Source: an uncultured Corynebacterium sp.
Lineage (GTDB): Bacteria; Actinomycetota; Actinomycetes; Mycobacteriales; Mycobacteriaceae
NCBI RefSeq assembly: GCF_943914615.1
Contig: NZ_CALUCS010000029.1
Location: forward strand, 1 to 20,773
DNA: 20,773 nt
Direction: 5' to 3'
This document shows, piece by piece, positions 1 through 6,858 of the stretch; position 1 is the first letter of the stretch; each line of letters begins with the position of its first letter. The notes under the pieces were generated by a model. That model saw nothing but the letters and a program-made list of their open reading frames with translations. It had not been told where the DNA came from and did not search any database. The position numbers were made by a program, and so were the translations under genes.

Positions 1-290
1 ACCGGCTGAATCCGCTCGATCTCGGCGAGGATTTTGTCTTCTGCCACATCCAGGTCGTACTGGGTCTGCAACCCGAGCCAGAACTGGGGGCTCATCTCGA
101 AAAACTTCGCTAGACGAAGGGCCGTGTCAGCGGTTACAGCGCGCTTACCGTGAACAATTTCGTTGATCCGGCGGGGCGGAACGCCGATGGAGACGGCGAG
201 CTTGTGCTGGGTGATCCCCATTCCCTTGAGAAAGTCCTCCATTAGGATCTCACCGGGGTGAACCGGAGGGAGCTTGTCAGTGGTAGTCAA
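1..290 (-). CDS. higA: HigA-type antitoxin, XRE family (3' end beyond window)
   Basis: This is the antitoxin of a HigBA type II toxin-antitoxin pair; it should neutralise HigB and repress the shared promoter by DNA binding. About 96 codons are visible before the left edge cuts the C-terminus. The N-terminus reads LPPVHPGEILMEDFL, the characteristic opening of HigA/VapI proteins, followed by an XRE helix-turn-helix around ITQHKLAVSIGVPPRRINEI and the typical FFEMSPQFWLGLQ stretch. I place the start at TTG 290-288 because the conserved PPVHPGEIL lies upstream of the first ATG (242-240), which would remove it. With TTG the gene overlaps the end of higB by 14 bases, as expected for translational coupling. 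The family assignment is firm; the exact start is an inference. Since HigA proteins are about 100 residues, only a few residues are missing. Confidence 0.85.
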   Translation of the reverse strand, partial: MTTTDKLPPVHPGEILMEDFLKGMGITQHKLAVSIGVPPRRINEIVHGKRAVTADTALRLAKFFEMSPQFWLGLQTQYDLDVAEDKILAEIERIQP

Positions 291-558
291 CGATCTCAAC
301 CTCCTCTGGCCCCGCAGCGGACCACCGAAAACAGATCCGCCACTGGTCGTTGATTCGAATGCTGAACTGACCCCGCCGATCACCTTTCAACGCCTCGAGC
401 CGGTTTCCCGGGGGAATCCGTAACTCATCAAGAGTCTGCGCGTACCCAAGCTGGCGAAGCTTGCGCAGCGCTACTGAGTGAATGCGGGAATCGATCGAGC
501 GAACCCGCTCTCGATTCCACAGACGCTCAGTGTCCTTGTCAGCGAACGACTGGATCAT
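277..558 (-). CDS. higB: HigB-type toxin, RelE/ParE superfamily
   Basis: A 93-residue small basic protein with the RelE/ParE-fold signature of HigB toxins: LRKLRQLGYAQTLDELRIPPGNRLEALKGDRRGQFSIRIN in outline, then QWRICFRW and a C-terminal VEIVDYH ending in the conserved Tyr-His. HigB proteins are ribosome-dependent mRNA endonucleases. The toxin-first gene order, followed by an overlapping XRE antitoxin, is the HigBA arrangement rather than RelBE order. The start is ATG 558-556. A -10-like TAGGGT ends 5 bases before it, so the message may be leaderless; an AGGG 6 bases upstream could alternatively act as a ribosome binding site. The gene sits 39 bases after ychF but appears to have its own promoter. 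The length is normal and no damage is visible. Confidence 0.9.
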   Translation of the reverse strand: MIQSFADKDTERLWNRERVRSIDSRIHSVALRKLRQLGYAQTLDELRIPPGNRLEALKGDRRGQFSIRINDQWRICFRWSAAGPEEVEIVDYH

Positions 559-563
559 GCTTC

Positions 564-592
564 ACCCTATCCCCCATAACGCGAAGCGTCAA
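564..592 (-). promoter_or_regulatory. higBA promoter
   Basis: On the minus strand TTGACG (587-592) and TAGGGT (564-569) are separated by exactly 17 bases, the best -35/-10 pair in the window. The -10 ends 5 bases before the higB ATG. Confidence 0.65.
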
Positions 593-607
593 TAACGTTA
601 GACGTTA
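579..607. promoter_or_regulatory. Paired palindromes, candidate HigA operator
   Basis: Two perfect palindromes with 3-base spacers flank the -35 box of higBA: ACGC-GAA-GCGT (579-589, between -35 and -10) and TAACGT-TAG-ACGTTA (593-607, directly upstream of -35). Their centres are 16 bases apart. The second overlaps the ychF stop codon. Placement around the promoter fits an autoregulatory operator; which protein binds is an inference. Confidence 0.5.
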
Positions 608-1683
608 AATTTGAACTCTACCACGTCGCCGTCGGCCATCACGTAGTCCTTGCCTTCCTGGCGCACCTTGCCATGGGCGCGGGCCTCCGCCATGGAACCG
701 AGCTCGTCCAGGTCCTCAAAAGCCACGATCTCGGCCTTAATGAAGCCCTTTTCGAAGTCCGTGTGGATCACGCCGGCCGCCTGCGGGGCGGTGTCACCCT
801 GGTGGATCGTCCACGCGCGGGCTTCCTTCGGCCCGGCGGTCAGGTAGGTCTGCAGGCCCAGCGTTGCGAACCCGGCCTTCGCCAGCGTCTGCAGCCCTGG
901 CTCGGTCTGCCCGACGGATTCCAGCAGCTCAGCCGCCTCCTCGTCGTCCAGCTCCAGCAGATCCGCCTCCGTCGCTGCGTCCAGGAACACGCAGTCCGCC
1001 GGGGCCACCAGCTCGCGCAGCTCCGCCTTCTTCGCGTCATCGGTCAGCACAGATTCGTCGGAGTTAAACACGTACAGGAACGGCTTGGCCGTCAGGAAGT
1101 GCAGGTCGCGCACAGTCGCCAGGTCAATCTCCCCCTTCGCCGCGGCACTCGACAGCGTGCGGCTATCCTCCAGGATCTCCTGCGCCTTCTTGGCTCCCTC
1201 GACCTGCTCGGCCAGATCCTTGTTCTTCCGCGCTTCCTTCTCCAGGCGCGGCAGAGCCTTCTCCACTGTCTGCAGGTCGGCCAGGATCAGCTCCGTCTCA
1301 ATGACGGAAATATCGCTGGCGGGGTCCACACGTCCATCGACGTGGATCACGTTGTCGTCGGAGAATGCACGCACCACCTGGCAGATCGCGTCCGCCTCAC
1401 GGATGTTCGCCAGGAAGGCATTACCCATACCCTCGCCATCGGAAGCGCCCTTTACGATGCCGGCGATGTCCACGAAGGACACAGTCGCGGGCAGGATGCG
1501 CTCGGATTCGAAAATCTCCGCCAGGCGCGTCAGGCGCGGGTCCGGCAACTCCACCAGCCCCACGTTGGGCTCAATGGTCGCGAACGGGTAGTTCGCAGCC
1601 AGAACATCGTTGCGGGTCAGGGCGTTAAACAGCGTGGACTTGCCCACGTTGGGCAGGCCAACAATTCCAAGAGTAAGAGTCAC
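598..1683 (-). CDS. ychF: YchF/OLA1 family nucleotide-binding protein
   Basis: Redox-regulated translation-associated P-loop protein of the Obg superfamily, which preferentially hydrolyses ATP and binds ribosomes. Counting from GTG 1683-1681 the protein is 361 residues, the usual family length. Visible parts: G1 loop GLPNVGKS (9-16), the family-typical ANYPFATIEPNVG switch region (30-42), G3 DIAG (72-75), a central helical domain (about 130-195), NSDE in place of the G-protein NKxD (207-210, consistent with relaxed nucleotide specificity), and the C-terminal TGS domain (about 275-361, with QAAGVIHTDFEKGFIKAEIV). I chose GTG because the protein then begins TLTLGIVGLPNVGKS like its relatives. 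An in-frame ATG nine bases upstream (1692-1690) overlaps the -10-like TAGGAT. The gene is transcribed away from metP; higBA follows on the same strand. Confidence 0.96.
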   Translation of the reverse strand: MTLTLGIVGLPNVGKSTLFNALTRNDVLAANYPFATIEPNVGLVELPDPRLTRLAEIFESERILPATVSFVDIAGIVKGASDGEGMGNAFLANIREADAICQVVRAFSDDNVIHVDGRVDPASDISVIETELILADLQTVEKALPRLEKEARKNKDLAEQVEGAKKAQEILEDSRTLSSAAAKGEIDLATVRDLHFLTAKPFLYVFNSDESVLTDDAKKAELRELVAPADCVFLDAATEADLLELDDEEAAELLESVGQTEPGLQTLAKAGFATLGLQTYLTAGPKEARAWTIHQGDTAPQAAGVIHTDFEKGFIKAEIVAFEDLDELGSMAEARAHGKVRQEGKDYVMADGDVVEFKFNV

Positions 1684-1690
1684 GTGCCCC

Positions 1691-1720
1691 ATCCTATCGC
1701 CCGGCCGTCGCTGCCTCCAA
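1691..1720 (-). promoter_or_regulatory. ychF promoter, probably leaderless
   Basis: On the minus strand TTGGAG (1715-1720) and TAGGAT (1691-1696) are 18 bases apart. Seven bases (GGGGCAC) separate TAGGAT from the GTG start, so transcription would begin at or next to the start codon. Confidence 0.5.
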
Positions 1721-1902
1721 TGCGCCCTTTCTATTGCCTCTATTGCCATACTTTTTGTTTCTTTTTGACACCCACCGCTGCCCACCCATATCCGCCTCAG
1801 GTACCCCCAGACACCCCAATCCGGCTACCCCCGCCCTCTCAGTAGGTAGTCAATATCGGGAAAAAATTGTGAAAACCCACTATCAGAGCCTTTCAACAGC
1901 CA

Positions 1903-1954
1903 TATAGTAAATGCACCTTAGAAAACCTTGAGGCTTTACCACCCCTTAAGCCTC
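1903..1954 (+). promoter_or_regulatory. metPS upstream region: -10-like box and leader hairpin
   Basis: A -10-like TATAGT lies at 1903-1908, without a convincing -35. Downstream, within the likely leader, GAGGCTT (1930-1936) and AAGCCTC (1948-1954) form a perfect 7-bp stem with an 11-base loop. There is no U-run after it, so it is not an obvious terminator. The rest of 1786-2004 shows nothing I recognise. Confidence 0.35.
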
Positions 1955-2004
1955 CTCTGTTAATTCTTCGCCTTGCGAGATGCCTCCTAGAAAGTTGCAC
2001 CTCA

Positions 2005-3669
2005 ATGACCACTTCATCTTCCTCGCCTGAAGCCAGTGCCCGTCAGAGACGGGAAACATTCAACACCCGCCTCGTGTTCCTCATGGCCGCAATCGGCTCC
2101 GCGGTCGGCCTGGGTAACATTTGGCGCTTCCCCTACGCCGCCTACGAAAACGGCGGCGGCGCCTTCCTGATTCCGTACCTGATTGCACTACTCACCGCGG
2201 GTATTCCACTACTGTGGTTCGACCTCGCCATGGGCCACCGCTTCCGCGGTTCCACTCCCCTGACATTCCGCCGCACCAGCAAGTACGCCGAGCCGATCGG
2301 TTGGCTGAAGGTGGGCGTGAACTTCTTCATTGCGGTCTACTACGCCGCCATCATCGCCTGGGCGGGCCTCTACACCTGGAAGTCCATTGGCAAGACGTGG
2401 GGTGAAGACGCAGAGTCTTACTTCATGGGCGACTTCCTGAAGCTCGACGATTCCTCCGCATGGACAGGCGACTTCGTCATCCCGGTTCTGCTGGTCATGG
2501 CCGCCGTATGGGTGGTCTGTATCTTCACTCTGGCCCGCGGAATCAACGAGGGTATCGGCCGCGTCACCATGTTCTTCGTGCCGGTGCTGATCGTCCTTTT
2601 CATCGTCATGGTGGTCCGAGCCCTATTCCTCGATGGTTCCGCCGATGGCCTGAACACGTTCTTCACCCCGGACTGGAGCGTCCTGTCCGATACCTCCGTA
2701 TGGATCGCCGCCTACGGCCAGATCTTCTTCTCCCTGTCCATCGGCTTCGGCATCATGATCACCTACGCCTCCTACCTGAAGCCACGCACCAACCTGACCG
2801 GCACGGGTATGGTTACCGCCTTCGCTAACTCTTCTTTCGAGGTGCTGGCGGGCATCGGCGTGTTCGCCACCCTGGGCTTCATGGCTGCCCAGTCCGGCAC
2901 CTCCGTCGAGGAATCGGTCTCCGGCGGCATTGGCTTGGCCTTCATCGCTTTCCCGACAATCATCAACGAAATGCCGATGGGGTCCCTGTTCGGTGTGCTC
3001 TTCTTCGGCTCCTTGTTCCTGGCAGGTATCACCTCTCTGATCTCCATCATGGAGGTTGTGATCTCTGCGGTACGCGATAAGTTGAACCTTTCTCGCGAGG
3101 TTGCCTCCATCAGCGTCGGCGGCCTCATGGCTGTCGTGTCCTGCCTGCTCTTTTCCACCACGTCCGGAATGATCACCCTGGACATCATGGATAAGTTCAC
3201 CAACAACCTGGGCATCGTTATCTGTGCGATCGCCGCGGTACTGACCATCGGCTGGGTCCAGGGGCGCCGCAACGAAATCGCGCAGCACCTCAACGCCGTA
3301 TCGGAACTGCGCCTGGGTGTTGTGTGGCAGGCCTGCGTGTTCGCAATCACCCCTGCGGTGCTGCTCTACTTCCTGGTCGAGGAGATCCGCACTCTCCTCA
3401 CTGAGGGCTACGAGGGCTACGCATCCGGGACGATCTTCGCTTATGGATGGTTGGTGCTCATCATCATCGGCCTGGGCGCGGTGGTATGGAGCTTCGTACC
3501 TTTCCGTGGCAACCCGTTCCTCGATGGTCTGCCGAGTTCGGACTACGGCGTCCCTCCAAAGGGTCGGCCGAGTGGCACTCCGAACCCTCTCGCCAATGGT
3601 GCTGCCACCGCCGCTACTTCCTCCACCGGCTCTAACAATGGCCCTAACAATGGAAAGGAACTGTCATGA
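2005..3669 (+). CDS. metP: Sodium-dependent amino acid transporter, NSS/SNF family (MetP-like)
   Basis: A 554-residue integral membrane protein of the neurotransmitter:sodium symporter family. The first membrane segment has the hallmark RLVFLMAAIGSAVGLGNIWR followed by FPYAAYENGGGAFLIPYL, the unwound sodium/substrate region of LeuT-fold transporters. About twelve hydrophobic segments follow up to roughly residue 500, then a hydrophilic Ser/Asn/Gly-rich tail. In Corynebacterium glutamicum the NSS member MetP takes up methionine and alanine and needs the small subunit MetS. Here an overlapping metS supports the same two-part system, but methionine as substrate is an inference because corynebacteria have several NSS paralogues. 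The ATG at 2005 lies close to the expected N-terminus; no strong Shine-Dalgarno is visible. Its stop overlaps the metS start as ATGA. Confidence 0.88.
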   Translation: MTTSSSSPEASARQRRETFNTRLVFLMAAIGSAVGLGNIWRFPYAAYENGGGAFLIPYLIALLTAGIPLLWFDLAMGHRFRGSTPLTFRRTSKYAEPIGWLKVGVNFFIAVYYAAIIAWAGLYTWKSIGKTWGEDAESYFMGDFLKLDDSSAWTGDFVIPVLLVMAAVWVVCIFTLARGINEGIGRVTMFFVPVLIVLFIVMVVRALFLDGSADGLNTFFTPDWSVLSDTSVWIAAYGQIFFSLSIGFGIMITYASYLKPRTNLTGTGMVTAFANSSFEVLAGIGVFATLGFMAAQSGTSVEESVSGGIGLAFIAFPTIINEMPMGSLFGVLFFGSLFLAGITSLISIMEVVISAVRDKLNLSREVASISVGGLMAVVSCLLFSTTSGMITLDIMDKFTNNLGIVICAIAAVLTIGWVQGRRNEIAQHLNAVSELRLGVVWQACVFAITPAVLLYFLVEEIRTLLTEGYEGYASGTIFAYGWLVLIIIGLGAVVWSFVPFRGNPFLDGLPSSDYGVPPKGRPSGTPNPLANGAATAATSSTGSNNGPNNGKELS

Positions 3670-3845
3670 CCGGCCCCGCAATTCTCCTGATGGCCCTGTT
3701 CATTCTCGTGATCTGGGGTGGGCTCGTTGCAGCGATTCTTATGCTCGCGAAAACGGATGACGCCACCACCGGCGAGCTGGGATCTGCACCCGGCACGGAC
3801 AACGAATCCCTGCTCAGGGTGAACACATCCTCTGCGGCGCGTTAA
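3666..3845 (+). CDS. metS: MetS-type small subunit of NSS transporter
   Basis: A 59-residue protein with a single membrane helix (about residues 4-27) containing the IWGGL motif typical of MetS-type NSS small subunits, followed by a short hydrophilic cytoplasmic tail. In C. glutamicum MetS is a small membrane protein required for MetP activity. The ATG (3666-3668) overlaps the metP TGA (3667-3669), so the two should be translationally coupled, and the end of metP supplies AAGGAACTGTC as ribosome binding site. The gene is easily missed because it is shorter than many ORF cut-offs. The reading frame is intact and its length is close to the known subunit. Confidence 0.85.
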   Translation: MTGPAILLMALFILVIWGGLVAAILMLAKTDDATTGELGSAPGTDNESLLRVNTSSAAR

Positions 3846-3855
3846 GCCGCCTATC

Positions 3856-3876
3856 AACACGCCCCGGGGGTGCGTT
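3856..3876 (+). terminator. Possible metPS terminator
   Basis: AACACGCCC (3856-3864) pairs with GGGTGCGTT (3868-3876) around a 3-base loop, with one mismatch and one G-U pair. Only a weak ATTA follows rather than a T-tract, so termination is uncertain. Confidence 0.35.
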
Positions 3877-3918
3877 ATTAACTCCCGTTTTGGACCTGCG
3901 TGAGGCAGAATAGGGAGA

Positions 3919-5736
3919 ATGAACTCCCAGAACCCCCACGACAGGTCCTTTCCGCATAAGGATGGCCGTGATTTCGCAGACTTTATCGCGGGTTCCCATC
4001 GCATGGATACGGAAAACATTCCAATCCCGGGTGACGATAGGGACGAGGAACGCCTCGGCCACGGTCAGTTCGCTGACGAACCGGATGCCACCAAGCATCC
4101 GACTATTAGCCCCCATTCTCCCGAGGCCGAACTAGTCGAGGAAAAGCGAGCGGAGACTGCGCCCACCGTGGAAGAAAGAGGCGATTCCTACGTCCAGGAG
4201 CGCAACACTGCCCGTGCTACGACAGGCACCGAGAAGCCGCTGGCTAAAGATCATGAGCCGGATGGGGAGACTGAAACCGACGATCGCCCTGGGATTCGCT
4301 CGCACGCCGCAAAGGTCAAGAAGAAGGCCAAGAAGCCCGCTAAGAAGTCCCCTGTCGATGAGGAGCTAAACCCTGAACTGCGCGACCGCGCGGAGGTCAT
4401 CGGCACCACCGGTCGCTGGTTTGCAGGCTGGTGCTTGCGTTTCATCATCATCGCAGCGGCGCTGTACCTGGGCTTCCAAGTATTTGGCAAGCTCTGGGCC
4501 GGCATCCTGCCGGTCTGTCTGTCGGTGATCGTCTGTACCGTGCTGTGGCCGGTCGTGCGCCTGCTCCGCAAGTTGAAGATCCCCAACAGCTTGGCTGTGC
4601 TGATCTCTATCCTGGGCTTCTTCGCCCTCATCATCGGCACCTTCGCCGCCATCGCGCCCAGTGCCGTGGACCAGGGTAAGACGATCGTCAACCAGGCCAG
4701 CGACGGCATCGGCCGGATCCAGGACTGGCTGCAAGGCCCCCCTGTTAACTTGCAGGAAAGCCAGTTCAACGATGGTGTACAGCAGATCACCGACTGGCTG
4801 CAGAACAAGTCCGGCGACATCGCAACGAGCATTGCTGCCTTCGGCACGGAAACTGCTTCCCTGCTGGTCACCCTCTTCGTGATGCTGGTGCTGACGTTCT
4901 TCTTCCTGAAGGACGGAGAGAACTTCCTGCCGATGCTGCGCCGCGTGACGGGCCGCCGCGTCGGCTGGCACCTCACTGAGGTTCTGACCCGCTGCTGGAA
5001 CACCCTGGGTGGCTTTATCCGCACCCAGGCCATCGTGTCCGCCATCGACGCCATCTTCATCGGCCTGGGCCTCGTCCTGCTGAATGTGCCACTGGCCGGC
5101 CCGCTGGCTATTCTGACGTTCTTCGGTGGCTTCATCCCGATGGTCGGTGCATTCGTCGCCGGCGCACTATCCGTGTTGATCGCACTCGTAGCAGTCGACT
5201 TCAACACCGCCGTCATGGCGCTGCTCCTGGTCATTGCCGTTCAACAGCTGGAGGGCAACATCCTGCAGCCTGTGCTGCAGTCCCGCGCGATGAACGTCCA
5301 CCCGGTCATCATCCTGCTTTCCGTCACCCTGGGCTCCACCCTGTTCGGCATCATCGGCGCCTTCCTGGCCGTGCCCTGCGCCGCCATGATCGCCGTCATC
5401 TTGCGTTACATGGGCGACCTGACGGACCTCGCCACGGGCGAAAAGACCTCCCAGGATATCGAGTTCGCTACTACCGCCGGTTCCCTCACAGGCGAACAAT
5501 CGGAGCGTGCCGCCCAACGCTGGCAGGAGCTGCGCAAGGCAATGATGCTGAATAGCTCCGACAAGACTGATCCTGCCGATTCCACAAAGGCCACGACTGC
5601 CGCGGAGGACAGCGACGATCCCGCGGAGGCGGCGGCCGATGGAGGCGAAGGGGCGTCAACCCTCAGCGACAAGAGAGCACAGATCCGCGGTAGGGTGCAG
5701 TCAATCTATAAGTCCCTCCGTGGCAATAACGAGTAG
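3919..5736 (+). CDS. AI-2E family transporter with long charged N-terminal extension
   Basis: A 605-residue membrane protein of the AI-2E/TqsA (formerly UPF0118/PerM) family. Members are linked to autoinducer-2 export or, in some bacteria, Na+/H+ antiport; the substrate here is unknown. The family core spans about residues 165-490: paired helices at 170-215, helices at 222-250, a soluble loop (about 250-300), helices near 305-325, and the characteristic FFGGFIPMVGAFVAGALSVL followed by QQLEGNILQPVLQSRAMNVHP. Around it are a roughly 160-residue hydrophilic N-terminus, rich in Asp/Glu and ending in a lysine cluster KVKKKAKKPAKK (132-143), and an acidic/Ala-rich C-tail of about 90 residues. AGGGAG lies only 2 bases before ATG 3919, so a somewhat later start cannot be excluded. 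It starts 73 bases after metS. Confidence 0.85.
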   Translation: MNSQNPHDRSFPHKDGRDFADFIAGSHRMDTENIPIPGDDRDEERLGHGQFADEPDATKHPTISPHSPEAELVEEKRAETAPTVEERGDSYVQERNTARATTGTEKPLAKDHEPDGETETDDRPGIRSHAAKVKKKAKKPAKKSPVDEELNPELRDRAEVIGTTGRWFAGWCLRFIIIAAALYLGFQVFGKLWAGILPVCLSVIVCTVLWPVVRLLRKLKIPNSLAVLISILGFFALIIGTFAAIAPSAVDQGKTIVNQASDGIGRIQDWLQGPPVNLQESQFNDGVQQITDWLQNKSGDIATSIAAFGTETASLLVTLFVMLVLTFFFLKDGENFLPMLRRVTGRRVGWHLTEVLTRCWNTLGGFIRTQAIVSAIDAIFIGLGLVLLNVPLAGPLAILTFFGGFIPMVGAFVAGALSVLIALVAVDFNTAVMALLLVIAVQQLEGNILQPVLQSRAMNVHPVIILLSVTLGSTLFGIIGAFLAVPCAAMIAVILRYMGDLTDLATGEKTSQDIEFATTAGSLTGEQSERAAQRWQELRKAMMLNSSDKTDPADSTKATTAAEDSDDPAEAAADGGEGASTLSDKRAQIRGRVQSIYKSLRGNNE

Positions 5737-5751
5737 AACAAGCCAAAGAAG

Positions 5752-5757
5752 TAGCAT
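5752..5757 (+). promoter_or_regulatory. -10 box for DUF6542 gene, probably leaderless
   Basis: TAGCAT ends 6 bases before the GTG start at 5764. No clear -35 is visible, and the site lies just after the AI-2E stop codon. Confidence 0.4.
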
Positions 5758-5763
5758 TACCCC

Positions 5764-6771
5764 GTGACCGAAAGCAGCCGACACAGAAGCAACAACCGCT
5801 CCGTACACCGTGGCGTACGCAGCCGCGGCATGGCTGAGGTGGCGCATGATGATTCACCGGCGCACTGGTTCCCCGTCTGGGCGCCCGCACTGGTGATGCT
5901 GGCCATTGTCTTCACCGGCCTGGTGCTCGCCAACGGCGATACCACGATCCCGACTCTTTTCTTCGGACTCTTCGCAGTCGGGATGATTGCCTCTACCATC
6001 TTCGTCGAGCCGCGCGGGTTGTTCATCACCGTCGCCTCGTTTCCGCTGTTTTACCTGTTCGGGTCGCTTTTGATTGGCTGGTACAGTTCCGGAAGGGCGA
6101 CGATTGCCAGCCGGAAGACGAAGGTCATCACATCGATCTACCCAGCCATCGAGCACTACTTGTGGCTACTTATCCCCTTCCTCGTTGCGGCGGGCATCGC
6201 GGTTTTCCGCTGGTGGAACTTCCGCGAGTCCCTCAACCGCAAGGCCGCAAAGCTGGAGATGCAGCGCCGTCGTCGCAGCGAGTCCGACCGCAGCAATATT
6301 GAGACCTACGGTCGCGCACAGGAGCGTTCGCACGCTCGAAGCCACGCGCGCAGAAGTGCTCGTTCTGTTGATGACGCCCCCAGCTATGAACCGCGAGAGC
6401 GTTCAGAGCGGACGGCACAGCGTGAGCGGGTGGCGCGGACTGAAAAGCGTGAGCGATCCGAGCATTCCGAGCGCACGCAGCAGCGCCAACGCAGCAACGA
6501 GTCCCGGCGTGTTAACCGCATCCCACGCGGTGGGGATGCGGTTCCTGCCCCCTACCAGAAGAGTGCTGACAGGGATTTCAATAGGAACCTCGACAGGGAC
6601 GAGGAGTTCCTACGGCTTGGCGAGGACACTAGTGCCAACAACCCCCGTACTAGCGCCAAGCGGGTAACCCGCAGCTCTGAGGAATTGCGTGAGAACGCTC
6701 AGCGCCGCCGGGTCCCCTTCCCGGAGCGGCGTATGTCCCCCAAGCGCTATCTCGACGACGAGCGCGACTGA
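5764..6771 (+). CDS. DUF6542 membrane protein with Arg-rich tail
   Basis: A 335-residue protein of unknown function. Residues about 35-155 hold four hydrophobic segments (roughly 37-57, 61-82, 85-107 and 131-148), matching the DUF6542 module found next to ispH and xseA in actinobacteria. The remaining half (about 155-335) is hydrophilic and very rich in Arg, Ser and Glu, with repeated ARSHARRSARS, RERSERTAQRERV and KRERSEHSER stretches, likely disordered and cytoplasmic, possibly nucleic acid- or membrane-binding. The start is GTG 5764, giving MTESSRHRSNN; a second ATG at 5830 is in frame. No AGGAGG precedes the GTG, while TAGCAT ends 6 bases upstream, fitting leaderless expression. It lies 27 bases after the AI-2E gene and converges on ispH. 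Confidence 0.75.
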   Translation: MTESSRHRSNNRSVHRGVRSRGMAEVAHDDSPAHWFPVWAPALVMLAIVFTGLVLANGDTTIPTLFFGLFAVGMIASTIFVEPRGLFITVASFPLFYLFGSLLIGWYSSGRATIASRKTKVITSIYPAIEHYLWLLIPFLVAAGIAVFRWWNFRESLNRKAAKLEMQRRRRSESDRSNIETYGRAQERSHARSHARRSARSVDDAPSYEPRERSERTAQRERVARTEKRERSEHSERTQQRQRSNESRRVNRIPRGGDAVPAPYQKSADRDFNRNLDRDEEFLRLGEDTSANNPRTSAKRVTRSSEELRENAQRRRVPFPERRMSPKRYLDDERD

Positions 6772-6786
6772 ACAGACGGGACTCGA

Positions 6787-6822
6787 CAGGGTTAGAGGGG
6801 CTGGGGCCAGGGATTAACCCTG
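6787..6822. terminator. Hairpin in convergent gap, weak bidirectional terminator candidate
   Basis: CAGGGTTA (6787-6794) and TAACCCTG (6815-6822) form a perfect 8-bp stem between the stops of the DUF6542 gene and ispH. No T-tract follows on either strand. The loop and flank contain G-rich runs described in the findings. Confidence 0.4.
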
Positions 6823-6858
6823 AACCCTCCCCCCCCCTCGAGCGATTATCTTCGCGTT

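Noticed and set aside
673..1845. 390-residue open frame on the plus strand opposite ychF
   Set aside because: It is antisense to the clearly conserved YchF coding sequence and has no family-like motifs; GC-rich genes commonly leave such shadows.
1786..2004. SAM riboswitch or McbR site upstream of metPS
   Set aside because: I see neither an S-box-like core nor the TAGAC-N6-GTCTA type McbR motif; only a 7-bp hairpin is present.
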